From: Spirodela intermedia
Lineage: Eukaryota > Streptophyta > Magnoliopsida > Alismatales > Araceae
NCBI GenBank assembly: GCA_902729315.2
Contig: LR746276.1
Coordinates: 2,032,669 to 2,096,668 of the forward strand
Direction: 5' to 3'
Length of the DNA stretch: 64,000 nt
Both the position numbers and the translations under genes were made by a program. The notes beneath the pieces were generated by a model. That model did no database searches and had not been told where the DNA came from. It saw only the letters and a list, made by a program, of their open reading frames with translations. Of this stretch, positions 1-13,900 are shown one piece after another (the stretch's first letter is position 1; each line of letters starts with the position of its first letter).

Positions 1-194
1 AGAGGAGGGGTAAGAATTGAGAGGAAAGATAAAACCTAACATAGAGCTCCACGACACCCCAACCTCCACAATGTCTTTTTACCCTTTTCTACCCTTGTCA
101 AGTTCATTTCTGAGTGACCCCTGATGTTCACTCCCATATTAGGCTTCCCTTTGGGGTCTTCTTGCAAGCATAAGTTAGGTCTGATGGTCTAACA
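1..194 (-). repeat. 3' LTR (partial) of the degenerate element
   Basis: This copy resembles 4234-4511 with many substitutions. On the minus strand it begins TGTTAGACC at 194, just after a purine tract at 197-212. Its far end is outside the window. Confidence 0.75.
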
Positions 195-3100
195 CTAACC
201 CCCACCACTTTTAATTCTTTGTCCCTAATGTGTACATCAGGTAGACATCCTACATCAGCTCTCATGTGGTTTCAAATAAGGGCTGGTCTTTCCAATGCAC
301 GAGAACCTTTGGTCCCTAGGAGATATGATAGACATCAAGGATCTCCTCTAGTTAGACGTCCCAAGCCATGTTGCTAGACAGTATTACTAGAAGAAGTTAA
401 CTTTGTTGATGTTCTTGAGCTATGAAACATGAAAGTTGTTATGAATTTTGGATGATGAGGGAAGATAGACATGATAAGCCACAAACCCAATCTACTCTGT
501 GATCTCATAGGGTGTGAAAAAATACAAAATGAGCTTTTTCATTGCAATATTGTGCCAAGTACTTTATATGGTACAACTAAATTATCATGGTCACCTACTT
601 CATATTCTACATTTATCAGCTTGGGCCTTCATTCAAGCTTGCCCATGAGAGAGTTACTCCTTTAAATTATCCAACATTGTGTCTCACTCTAATCATTGCT
701 CTTTCACTACCTACAACTTATGGTATAAGGTCTGAAAGGATATTGTTTCGAATGATTGATAGAAGGATGTATTGTACCATAGTTCTACTCATGGGATCCA
801 TCTGTTCTATTGGTTTTGCATGTTGGAAGTAAAACAATAAATGTAAGTTTTTAAACATCGATTTCTCTGATCTATTTGCACATCTGTCTCTTAGTGAAAT
901 GTAGTGTTTCATTTGAATTCAGTGTCTTGTAATGAATGAACTTCTTGTCAAAAATTTGTTGAGTAATACCTTATTGTGATTAAATACAATACTTTTAGGA
1001 ATCCCATGAAGAACATATTAAATCTTTAACAAAGATGTCAACAATGTCTACAACTGAAAATAAGTGTCACATTAGAACAAAGTGATGATATTTTTTTAGC
1101 TAATATATAACTAAAAATATAATCTTTTTATCATAGGAAGTTGATAGTCCTTCCTAGGCTTTATTTGGAATAGGTAAAAGATGCAAGAGGCCTACTAGTG
1201 TTAGATAATGTAATTGTTGTTGTTCACAAATTAGATAATTCGCAATGAATTTATAGATCTTCTTGTTCATTGCAACCTAAAATAATTTTCTAGTAATTCT
1301 CTTTTAAGTACAAGAGAATCTAGAGTGTATGCCCGCTACTCCATGGTATTCTTCTAGTTTAGGAATGAGAATGGAATATAACAATAAGATCACCTTATCC
1401 TTGTAGCACAACAACCATTGGACTACTGAATAATGAAACATAGTTATCAAATATCTTTGCAAGTTCTTTATGATTTGGGACAACTTGGGGTCGAAGTCTC
1501 TAAGTCACTTCCTATTTGTTGCAAGTCCAAGGGAGATGGGCATGTCACTGCTATCACAAGAAGATCTAAAGTTATTAGCATCTTTGAGAGGGTGTCAAAC
1601 ATCATGTTGCTTGACCTTTTCTTATATTTGATCTCAAACTCATAGGTGATGAGTTTTAAAATCTATTTTTAATATTGTGACAGTGTTTATTTATGTTCTA
1701 ATAGAAATTCCAAGTTGTAATAGTTTGCATAGGTAATGAATTATTGATCATTGAGGTAGTGCCTCCATTATAAATCGTTAACACTATAGCCATTAATTAT
1801 CTTTCATATCTAGGGTTGACATGTTTTTTGAGAGATAACACAACTAAAATATTTAATTGATTTCTTCTCCTATGTCAATACCACTCAAAATTTCTTGTCT
1901 CGAAGTCTTGATCTCAAGTTCAAAAGGTTAAGAGAAGTCAAGTAAGACAAATCTTGATGTCAAACTCATAACTAATTTAAGGCATTGGAAAAGTTTCTTT
2001 TACTACAATAATTTATATAAACCCATCCTCCTTGAGTACTTGATGTAATAATCATGATATGTTAATATAATTGGCTATAAACTTGCAGTAAAATGTTATA
2101 AGGCTTAAGAATCTATGTAATGTTTTAGTTGAGGTTGGTGTTGGAGACTCCCTTATGATTGATACTTTATTCTCATTGACTTTCACTCTTCGTGTTGAGA
2201 CCCAATGGCTTAGGAATTCAATCATTTGATGACTAAAAGAGTTTTTCTTGTAGTTTAAATAGTGTTGGTTTGATTGCAGCAATGAAAATAATTACTCTAG
2301 ATGGTGTTGATATTCTTTTTTTATTTTTATAAATGAAAATATAGTAAAAAAAATTGGAACAAATTTACAATGGTAAAGGCGAAAAACCTGACTCATGAGG
2401 GATTGAAATGTTGGTGGCACATTCTTCAATCAAAAAGATATCACTATGAAGTCATAATATCCTTCATGGGTCTTGAATGTCATCTTAGGAATATACTCTT
2501 GCCTCATACATATTTGATATTAGCATGATTGTAGATACGACTTAGAGAAGATTGCAGCTTTATATAATTCATCTAGAAGCTTGTCACTGATTGATATTTA
2601 AAAGTGATCTACAATCGTCGTCTAATTGAACACTCTTTATAATCCACACATAGAAGTCAAATTTTGTCTCTTTTTTTTTCTTTGTACAAGTAACACTACA
2701 CTTGAAAACAAGTTGACTGAGGGGCAGATACATTTGCTGCTAACATCTCATTCACTAGTTTCTCCAAAGTATGCTTTTGTGAGTGAGGATACCAAAAGGA
2801 GCAGACATTGATGGGCTGCGTACCTAATTTGAGGTAGATGACATGGTCCACATCTCCTGAGGGTGATGTCTTTTGTAGTGGTTTGAAAACAATTAGAAAT
2901 TTTTGTCAAAGGGTAAATTCCCATCTTGGATCTCGTTCCTCTATTGTATCATTCATGAGCCCATTGAGTTAGAGCTATGACATGTCATTGACTTCCACAT
3001 GTTTCCTTTTAATGGTCACCACGTTCAAAGAAATTCCTATGTATGTTTAACAATCTTTAGTCTCTCTGTAGTGTGACAATCTAGACGCCCACCTGAAAAT

Positions 3101-4233
3101 ACATCACTAGTAGCCCCCAATGAATATGATGTTATATTCAAGTGTCTGTAGCCATTAGATGCCAAGTATCAAGTCTTGGCTGCCACCTTCTAACAATATG
3201 AAATATCCACTATCCAAACTGTCGCACCTCCACACTGACCCCCAAGCATTTTTGCAGCAGTAAACCTTGTTGCTATTGTTAATGTCCTGACCCCCAGTTA
3301 TCTTGTGGTTAGAGAAAGTCTGATTGCAGGAAAGATATTTGCACTGAGGAGTATCCATTTGGCAGCCATGAAGTTGATCAATTTTCATGTCATTCCATTT
3401 GAAAGGGGTAGGTTATAGTGATTTAGTTGGTTTCAAGTTTCACGCCAACCATAAGTGTAGAAGTCAACTATCTACCATCTAGGCTAACTCTAATATTTTC
3501 TTCAATCTACTTACCTTGAACATCTTGATTCTGTAATAATTTCTACTTTCAAACCATTGAGCACAATCCCCATAGTATGGACAATGATACTCTGATTAGG
3601 AATGCGACAATCGACTCAAACTTGCAATGAAATTCAGTCATTGTGTCATGCTACTTGAGCTTAGAAAAGTTGCTAGTAGATGTCCCCAGAATGAGAGTCA
3701 TCAAAATAAGCCAAGAGTTGAGTTTGAAAATCCAACCAATCACATAAAAAGTACTATTCAACTGTTCACACATACCATAAGAGTGCATCAACTTTCATTT
3801 TCATCACAGCTATTTGGATTTTGTTGTCTTTTGGGGGTGTGGTTCATTCTGAAGTAGAACAACTTGGTACAGCCACTACCTAGAGTCTTTGCCTAAGCAA
3901 AAGGATCTCCAATTGAGGGAGGGATGTACCCTCCCCTGTCATGAGCATTGGGTTGACTACATATGAACCTGAAGATGGGGTGTGTGTGGTGTCCAGGCTG
4001 GACTATCATACTGACTCTACTCTATGACTAGGTCGTCAACTGGTTGGCAAGAAGAATCTCCTTGCTAGAGTGTTGAAGGACTTTTGAGTAAAAAGGCACT
4101 CTAGATTGTATCTGATCTGGCCCACACATTGGTGGAGGAACTTGAGGTTCTAGCGAATGGTGGCAACATCATCTTCCAAGTGTGCAAGCCGAGCATCAAG
4201 ATTCGGAAGAGTCATCCCATAGCTCTAATACCA

Positions 4234-4511
4234 AATCTAAGGTATCAGAACAATGGAATAAGGAAGTAGATCAAGTAGAGTAGTAATCCATTATTTTGAA
4301 GATAGAGAGTATAACCTGAGAAAAATAAGGGAAAGCTAAGAGGAAAGATAAACCCTAACATGGAGCTCCGAGGTGTGCCCCAACCTCCACAATGTCTTAA
4401 TACCCTTTTCCACCCATGTCGAGTTCACTTATCAGTGACCCATGACATTCTCTCATATCGGGCCTGCCTTTGGTCTTCTTACGGGTATAAGTTAGGCCCA
4501 GTGGTCTAACA
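4234..4511 (-). repeat. 5' LTR of the degenerate element, followed by PBS
   Basis: On the minus strand it begins TGTTAGACC at 4511 and ends just before the PBS at 4221-4233. It matches the partial LTR at 1-194. The inner boundary is set only by the PBS and may be off by a few bases. Confidence 0.72.
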
Positions 4512-4901
4512 GAACCTTAATGCATACTTTGTACCATGATGACCCTTATAGCTATTTATACCTGCATTAAACTATTTTGAATGTGGGGAGTTCTATCTGC
4601 TAGACATAATTGGTTTTTCGAAACCAGTTTATTCATAAAATTTGAGTTTCAAAAAGGTGCATGAAGTTTCTCCTTCAAACTAAAGTTGGCTTCAGAAAAA
4701 AGGGTAGAATCCAAGTCTGCCATTCTCCTAAATAACCAAAATTTAATTACTCAATTAAAAAGCGGTAATATATTGGGAAACAAAAGCTCACGTAAAATGT
4801 TACCAAAATCTTTACTTTAACTAGAAACTTTATGCTTTGGAAGATGACCCTTTTCCTGAAGTGACCTAATCCGGGAGATAAGCAATTAAAAGGATTCGAT
4901 G
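4512..4901. other. Intergenic gap between retroelement and ALG12 3' end
   Basis: About 390 bases of AT-rich sequence. It should hold the ALG12 3' UTR and poly(A) region. I see no other feature. Confidence 0.6.
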
Positions 4902-7900
4902 TCATGAGCAGCCAGGCCAATCCGTCAGGGAAGTCTGATGACTATCAACACGTCCATGTACAAAGAGTTTCGGTTTCTTGTACTGCAAAAAATAAATTAA
5001 AAAAAAAAAAAAGGTTTAGCCCAGAAGCGTATTTGTTATGACAATATTATCAATTCACCTAAATCGGGATGATTTCATAAGATACATGACACATTTTTCC
5101 CATTATGTGAAGCATTGCTGAACAGGAATTCCATGGCCCCATAAGTTTGCATCGGGAGAATAAAAGGTTTGAGCTGACTCAGGGACCTCACTGACTTCAG
5201 CAAGTCGTCATTTTCATGTTTAGACAAGCCATGCACAATAAAATCGGAAATAAATTTAATTCCCATTAGAAGATAGATAAATATGCAATGAGTACTAACC
5301 AGCTCGATTGGGGGGAAACCAATTCTATATTTAATGCCAGCGAATCCATACTCCACAAACAAGCACGTATACCCCTCTATTGTAGTATGCTCGCTGAAAC
5401 AGGGGGGAAAAAAAAAAAAAAAGGAGGAAGTAGATGCATATTAATGAGAAGGCATAAATGATGAAATATATTGTTCTTCATCGCAGGATATTTTTTCTAT
5501 TTTCATGCAAGAAAAGAATATACAGGTGCCCTTCGGCATGTGATGCACTCATGGAGGGAGCTCTGAATTATCCATCACCCATCAAACAGTTCTGCATTAG
5601 GCACCAGATTTAAATTATTAAAATAGTATCATAATCAGGAGTTAAAGTGATGCTCCGAAACACATGAGTTTTTTTTTCTCAATTTTTTTAAAGAGGGTTG
5701 TGGGCAAAATATGGACCAAATCAGGTGGTTCTGATGAAATTTTCATGGTCCAGTAACCCATTTTACAAAGCCAAGTCTATGGGCTAGATTAAGGATAAAC
5801 CTCTTCAAAAAAGAGACCAGCTACATCATAAGCCCTGATAGGGTGAAGTTCACAATGAGTCCAACACTCTCTCTATATTTAACTATAACCAGTCAATCCC
5901 TAAATTCTTGAATGACAGAGAAAAAAAACTGAAAAAAGTATGGAATTTCAGAGTCTCTTGGAATCATTTCGTTCCAAAAGGCAGAAGATTGCCACTTTGC
6001 GCATGCCATCACCGTATAATTATCAGGTGGAGCCAAAAAGTGAGAACTGTGCAAGTTACCAAAAATATTGATTAAATGAGAGGGGGAAAGAGGTCTACTG
6101 TAGACATACGATCTCAGCGTTGAATTAGGGAACATTAATCAAACAATTCACATATTTGGGGAAAACCCAACATCCTACATGCCTCCATATAAATGAGGGG
6201 TGCTTGTTAACATGATAACATAAATATCCAAAAAGAGGAATTAGGAGCGGATATGTACAGCATTTTATCTTAATGGATCAGGACCAGAGCCTAACATCTG
6301 CTACAAAAAATAAAGGGAAGAAAACTCACCTCAGTAGAAATGTGAAATTTCTGTGCTGGTACTCGGACAAAGAAATTCCTTCTTCTTTGGAGTACCTGTT
6401 CAGGTCATACAAGGAAAGATCTAGATCAATAAATAGGATCGACATAGATTGAAACTATATCCAATGGGTGCCATTGTTTATTTCTGTTTCAAATTTCTGA
6501 GCTCATTGATCCGAATTATCTACTGTAATTATTGAAACCATGTTCCGATTAAGATAGGATTCCATATTTACTGTAAATAGAAATGCTATCATCTTTGAAG
6601 TGGAAAGAAATCATACCTCCACGGGGAATTATTTTCACAAAACCGAGAAATTCCATTGATTGCTGCGAAGCTGTCAATGTGAACCCATTTATCTGACGTA
6701 TCATTTAAATTTTGCCCTGATCAAAGAAGATTAATTAGATATCTCGAAAAGGTGAATAAGATGATTTCCAAACAGAAGCAATATCTATAACGCCAGTCAG
6801 AGGACATCAACAACCCACATTAGTTCTGTTCCAGAATCACAACATCCGCACGTATTAATGTACAAAAATGTCAGTAGGTCCACATTTTGCTCTAGTAGTA
6901 AAGGCATCCTCCTCAATTGGATTGCTTGAAGAATCATTTGTGCCATATCTTCATCGGACAGAATTCGGCTAGAAGTTCATGAAGCTACTAACGAGTAAAT
7001 GCTCTAGCATTTTAGTAACACAATCTCCAATTCATGCAAGATTATCTGAACTCTGAAATTCATGATAATGTGATTTACAACAAAATTTCTGTCAGAATGG
7101 CATCACTCCACAAAAACAGGGATATTCAAGACAATGTTCACGATATTATCCCGATACTAAGCATTTATCAAGTCTAGGTACCATTCCCTTGAACAATGAA
7201 GTAGATATAAATGGGTAGATCCCATATTTTTTTCCAAGCACAGGAATTTTTCATTGCCAATTATGTTTCTGAAGAGTTGCATGTGCAGAAGACTGATGTA
7301 AGGAACAAAAAAACTTATAAAAAGAGCATACCTATATGATGCAAAGCTTTCAGAGCATTAGCACTTGGATAATTGTTGAAGGATGCCATAAATATTAGGA
7401 CAGAGAACCCTAGACTAAAATCACGAAACAAAAAGATCAGCGTGAAAAAAATATTAGCAGCGTTGTGTTCAGTGATCAAACCTGACTAGAAAAGATCCAA
7501 GCATAGCAATGTAAAGCCATCTCCACATACCCTTCTTTCTATTATTATATCTGCAAAAGAACAAAGATAAAAGCTAAAAATTCTTCTCGCATCGGAACAT
7601 AGATGATTCATCATATATACTATAACATAATGAATCTTCTCCTTCTCCAGAGAAAGATTAATAGCTTTGACCCTGAACATAAAGTAATCAATTTTTTGCT
7701 TTACTTTTCCCATTGCCATGCTGTTCAGAGCACGAAGGGTATTTTATTTTTTACTTCTAAAATGTTAGGTAGAGATCATAGCCCATGCGCACATGTTCAG
7801 ACATTGTCAGGCACCGTGGACAACGTAAGTTAGCTCCAACAAAATACTAAGAAATTTCGGGGCACGAAGGATATTTGATGTTTTACTTCTAAAATGTTAG

Positions 7901-10900
7901 GTAGATACCATATCGCATGGATTCATGTTCAGACATTGTCAGCTACCGTGGGCAACTTAAGGTACCTCAACATAATACTAAGAAATCATCAGAATTTGCA
8001 GTACGATAAATCCACCTCAGAAACTTTGAAGTAACAGAGAAGGTAGTGAAGCCAAAGCTTTACGGTACATACAATCTGCTAGCTGCAATTGCCGCACATA
8101 AATTGAAAATCGGGATAGCACTGAATATGAAACGAAGCTCCTGTGGTACGAAAAAAAGTCCCATATCAATCCACGAAATTTAACTAACCAATTGGACAAA
8201 AAATATAATCGGCTAGAACAGACCTTGTGAGCAAGTTTTGAGTAGAGGATAACAAATGAGAATACTGGAAAGAAGTACGGCCAAATTCTCCGATCAAGTA
8301 GCACTCCAAGCTGTAAACATTAAAAAATACACAACATGATTGATTAAACAATGCCTTCAAATGTAAAAGTAGAGTCCACTCGCCTATTTCATCCATTTCG
8401 AACAAGTGCTCATCAGTCTTGGAAAGCAAGGGGTGATTTAAACCCGTCAAGTACAACCTTCAGTGATTGAGAATCCAAATTTGATGGACAGCAAACATGA
8501 CAGATAGAAACAACATTGTCACTTAACCCAAGCTAACTAACCCTTGCACTAATCTTACATAACCTACCGCAGTGTCTACAGTGCATCAAGCACAACAAGA
8601 TAGACTTAAGAAACCACAATATGGTCGATATTCGCGGGATACAAGACAGGTCAGCAAAGACTGCAACCCTCTTCAAAACATGAGGACAACAGGTAAAGAA
8701 AAGATAAAGTGGAAATAGAAGTCGAAATTTTCTGTGAAATGTACATTGCTAAGGTGATCTTCATTCATTCAAGATTGAGGATAAGGTTTATTGACAAAGC
8801 AGACTGATTATAAACATCAGAAAAAAAAAAAAACCAGTCGAGAGAATTCAACAACAACTCTGACTGATCACGGTAAAATAATTTAACAACTACTGTAAAG
8901 AATTATTTGTAACACTCCTTTTCCCAATGTTCACACTAAAAACCAGCTTAATCAAGCGAGAAAGCAATGCAGTGGCCAATTGTAATGTCATGTGACCACC
9001 ATAAAAAGAGTTTATAAGGGAAACATCTGACCCCCAAAAAAGACAGAAAACCTTAATTTTTTGCTATGAATTTTTTATTCTACAAGAACCACACACCACA
9101 CCACTTACAGATGATTTGCATGTCTTATGAGACTTAATTAGGGCTTAATCTTAAGTTCATATCTTCTCTACTTACCAGGCAAAGAGGATATGCTACAAGC
9201 AGTGAGCGCGGAAGAGCTGAAGTGAAATACCAATGAAATGAATGTGTCTAAAAAAAGTGATGTCAAGGAAAAAAAAATATGACAAACTCAACTTGAAGAA
9301 AAAAAACAGCAATGCAGATAAAACAATAGCACGCCAATAAGCGTCACAAGTCAATAGAAAGGAAAAAAAAGTTCTGAATTCTCTAGACCAAATGTTACAA
9401 ATAATGAATGGAAAGAACTTTCAACCCGCAATGTTTTCCGAGTTCCAGAATCAAAAAAGTTCCAATGAGTGGGAATATGTGACCCTGACAAAAGTGTTTG
9501 CCTTTAGTTCCTTTCTATGCACAAAAACAAGAAAATAAAACTAACACGGACGTGGGATGCTATACACATCCGATAATAATTCCAGATGAGCTCGAATTTT
9601 CAAAAAATATGAAAATTTGCATCCCCAATTCCAAGCTAAATTAATTGCTTTTCATTTACTTCGATAACATCAACTAGAATCGAAAGGATTGTAGCCGTTC
9701 TTCATATTTTACACGCCCATCAATGTCGATTATGGATTTCAGGATAATAATATAGTCTTGTTATTTAATTATACATGGATACGCCCCATTCATGACTTCG
9801 ATTCAAAATAGTGTTGAACCAGAAGACTTCCAACTCTGGCCACACTATTTTCCGCCACATAATTGAGTCAACAACCAATGTTAAGCCTGCATTAAGGGAA
9901 CACAAAGAAAGACATCAGCATAAGAAATATTTCATACATTTAGAAATCTAAGTAGAATTAGCAAACCTATGCATAAGATGGCAGTACTGATGCAGCATTT
10001 CACCGATTCCATAAAAGAGATTGATTGCCTCTGACAACAAAAATAATATTGTCATATTATTATTTGCACATATAAATGAATAGCAAAAATAAACAAGGTA
10101 GAACAAATAACCAACCATTTAATAATAGAATATGACATGAAATTAAAGAATATCACTTTGATCACATATGATTGAAAAGCATGATTCAGAGTCATTCGTG
10201 CAACAACAGAAATTCAAAAGATACACAGGAACCCAGGTTGGTATGTGCTTGGTGGGGATAATATTTTTCCAGCAACCTACCCCCAAGCTAGGATCAGCGC
10301 ATATACTATTGGGCAGGAGGCCCAATGACACGTGTAGGCTCAAAGGAGAGCAGCCGTAAAGAAAAAAGAACCTCTTCTCAACACCTATGAAAAGATGATG
10401 ATGATGATGACGAAAGAAAATTTTAAACCAAGATATAAATGTTCTAATTCATCGCAAGATAAAAAATCTTGAAGTAAGAGTATTGACCAGAATACAGTAA
10501 AATGTATATGAAACAGTAAACTGACATTCCAGAAGACTTGATAGTATAGCATGCATACTTGTGCTAAAGTGAACTCTCGTGTCAATGAACCTTCTTGAGC
10601 TATGTCAATGGGTGTAAGACTAGGAGTCGGAAAGGAACACAAGACTAATTCTATCAGTATTTTGGAGACTCTGAATTCAACTAAGCTCTGAACTTGGCCT
10701 AACAAATGTGTAATTGGTCAATAAAGAGCGTTTATGGAAGCAGCAATGGGCATTGTGAACGTAATTGATGAATCTTATGACTTGAGACTGAAGAGGTATA
10801 ATACTTTTGGTTTATTGATGTTGAAAGATTGCAAAGTCACAAGAAGAATCTAATGAAATTAGAGAAGCTATATTTACACCGAACATCCCAAAAACCGACA

Positions 10901-13900
10901 ATAAAAGTGGAATACCATACCAGTAGAAGTCCAAGACCAATGGGACCAAGAAGTAGCAGCATATCACACCTAAATACGAGCACTGCAAAGGTCTGCTACC
11001 ACCAAAATAGTATCATGAGATATAAGAAATATTCAAAGAATTTCAGATAACCATATAACAAAGATTATTCATGTTTAGCATGATAACCATATAACAAAGA
11101 TTATTCATGTTTAGCATGCTTCCAACAAGGAACTTAGCTTCATCGAATAAGAAAAATAGACCATTTACAAAGTAACTCTCTGTCATTGCTGTAAACAAGC
11201 AGCAACAAGAAGCTGATAACAAGTAAAGTTCTTTATGGAGGGAACAAACAATCAAAAAAATGCGACAATGATTATTAATTTTTTGACTTTATGTCGTTTA
11301 TCCTAGGGTTTAGCTTCCATGTAAACGCTTTATTCACGTAAAAGCTTGATAACTTGATTAGTTTTCATGCTTTTTCTCATAACTTAAGATAAGCCTCAAC
11401 AAAGACTATGGTCACATATCAACACCATTCAAATTTTTGGAAGGACAAAGAGACCTTTTATACACAATATACAAGTTATCAACATTTGGCCATGCTAGTG
11501 GAAACCCAATATACAAGGGGAAGAAAGCTACATGCAGTGATAATTTGACTGCATGACAAAGTTCGTACATAGCCCTAAAGAACTAAATTTGGTCTATGTT
11601 GCGAAATTTCGAACGAAAGGGGAGACCGACAACATTTAGACAATGCCACATGAGAATTACACTGATGATTCATACAATATTGTTTACCTAAAAATTATGA
11701 CTTATGAAAGTGAACAAATGAAAAGAGTGAATACTCAAAAAAACAAGGCAATGGGGCAAGGCAAAATATACCAGACATCTCAAAGTAGCCAAGAAGCTTC
11801 CTTCCAACCAAAATGCATATGCTAAGTTAACTGTAAAAGACAGAAAATGTCAGAACATAATTAAAATGCCTCGTCAGAACTTGTGTTGTTACAGTTATGT
11901 GTCACCGGAGCAAAATTCCTTTTGTTGGGTGGAAACTATCCACTACTGTTCCACATAGGCAAGAGATACAAGATGTAGCAGCGATAGCAGAAGAAAACAT
12001 ACAAAATGGTACATACCAAGGAAGCCATTATGGAAACGGACCGGTTTTTTTGTTAGACCGGTTCACTGTCAAACCGGTTCATTGTTGTACTATGGGTCTG
12101 GTATATAAACCAGACCCGAGCCAGACTTAATGTGAAAGAATCTATTTTCCTCCACCGCACACCTGCCTAGGGTTTTTCTGTTCACGACAGCCTTACTTAT
12201 CTAACAAGATGCTAAAAAAGAAAGAGAAAAGGTTAAATAAAGATGTTGTTCCTTTCCTTGAACTAAAAAAGAAAACTAAGAAAAAAAAGAATCAGTCGAG
12301 TTAATTGAGAATTTAAACTCCATGCACTGTGTTCTTGATGTGTAATTTAAAAATATAAAGCGAGAGTGAAGAAACTAGCCTTGTACAAGGGGAAAAGGCA
12401 GTACAATCAATGAACATTACACCTATTAGATTAACAGTAGCATGAAAATAGTACCTACGGATCCAAAATCTTGCAGACATGAGAATCCTCCAGGGGAAAA
12501 GACAAGGCTTATGCCTGTGGCCAACGTCACCGGACTTTCCCCTCAGTCGGCTAGACAAAAAGGGAAAAGTAAGGCTCATCTAGACAATTTACCTTGACCC
12601 CACCAACATAAGGAAGCCAATCACTACAATTGCAGGGTACTGGAGTAAAGCCCGCATTACATAGAAAAGTGGTCCACAGAACTAGAGAGATTTATAAGAA
12701 CATAACACAAAAATTCTCCCCAGATAACACAAAACATCATTCGGCCCTCAGGATATTCTCCTTTTGTGTAGTGCCCAGATAAAGTCCATGAAGGTCCAGG
12801 AAGAAATGATGGGTTTGACTCAAATAAGTTCATTTTCCATTAACTGCAGGTGTGGAACGACACCTTATCTTGGAAGACCAGGAAGAAGGCATTCGCTCTT
12901 CTTTTTTCTCCTCAACTAAACAATGGCCTATAACACAATAAGCAGCTTCCTGCCAGCTGACAACTAAGTCCTTGAATTGTTAGTTAGGCTATCGGGCAGC
13001 CACGTGTTCAGCTCCGGGTGAATTCAAAGATCTAGTCTCTAGGACTCCTATAGCTTTCATATTAGCCGATCTAGATCACAAATAGACATCATGTTCCAAG
13101 TTTTTACTTGGCACTAATGGTCATCATCGCGTAAGGCATAAGCTCCTCCAACTCAGGATTTGACCATAAGGATTTAAGGAGGTGATGATTTGTAAATTTG
13201 ATAATACCAATAAACTCGTTTCCTTTTAAAGAAGCAGAAGAATATCAAGAACCTTTTGCTAAAGACACCACTATCCTAAGAGAGAGGATACTGCATAAAG
13301 TACACTAGAACCATTATCATCAACAGAATAAGGGATCCAAAATAAATGAGAATCGTATTTTTTTAGTTAATTATTAAAAATGACATATAGATATAACCGT
13401 GTCTGATTATATAATTACCTAAACTAAGAGCTAGCACATTCGGAAGAGGTCGGGTACAGTAATACAGAAAATGGAATTGAACTGCAGTTAATACAGCAAA
13501 GAATCCTTCAACCACATTGCCGAATTTTCTTCTAACCTGTTCCATCCAAAAGTAAAACCTACGTCAATAGTAGAACCCGTTTTTCTAGAAACTTGGAAGT
13601 GGAAAATGAAAGGACTTGATCATTGTTCAGAACGAAACCAGAATTCATAAAAAATTCATACCTGAAGGCGGAAGAATCTCAATGTGGACAACAAAATGCT
13701 ACCTAACACCAGACGAGCTAGAAATACAAATGGAAAGAAATAAATTGTATGATTTATAGGCACAAAAAATGAGAAAATAAAATGAAAGTGTAAATAAAAT
13801 CACAAAATTAGGCTATCTCCGGCGAGAGAGGAAAGGACAAGGAAATGCAACGCTCAATCTTTGATACTGTGACAGGCAGTACACCTCATGTTCTTGATTA

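Larger units (their letters stand above)
1..4511 (-). mobile_element. Degenerate Ty3/gypsy LTR retrotransposon, minus strand, 3' LTR cut by window edge
   Basis: Related LTR-like sequences lie at 1-194 and about 4234-4511. Both contain the blocks AACCTCCACAATGTCTT and TAAGTTAGG. On the minus strand a primer binding site TGGTATTAGAGCT (4221-4233, one change from the initiator-Met tRNA type) directly follows the upstream LTR. A polypurine tract (197-212) directly precedes the 3' LTR, which opens TGTTAGACC. Decayed minus-strand coding traces come in Ty3/gypsy order. A protease end QDLILGI is near 3155-3180. Reverse transcriptase N-terminal remnants are at about 2530-2850, and an RT/RNase H connection (FYCKFIANY) at 2060-2280. 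An integrase zinc-domain remnant with EEYH is at about 1250-1400, followed by an integrase core remnant (LLHLLPIPNKAWE) at 960-1200. Many stops and frameshifts break every domain, so it cannot act on its own. The outer 3' LTR end and the target duplication lie left of base 1. Confidence 0.82.

Noticed and set aside
471-912. Short frames of 64-81 residues on both strands
   Set aside because: They fall in the decayed 3' part of the minus-strand retroelement and show no domain of their own.
10385-10705. Minus frame of 106 residues in the ALG12 gene
   Set aside because: It lies wholly inside intron 9, matches no part of the family, and exons 9 and 10 join in phase without it.
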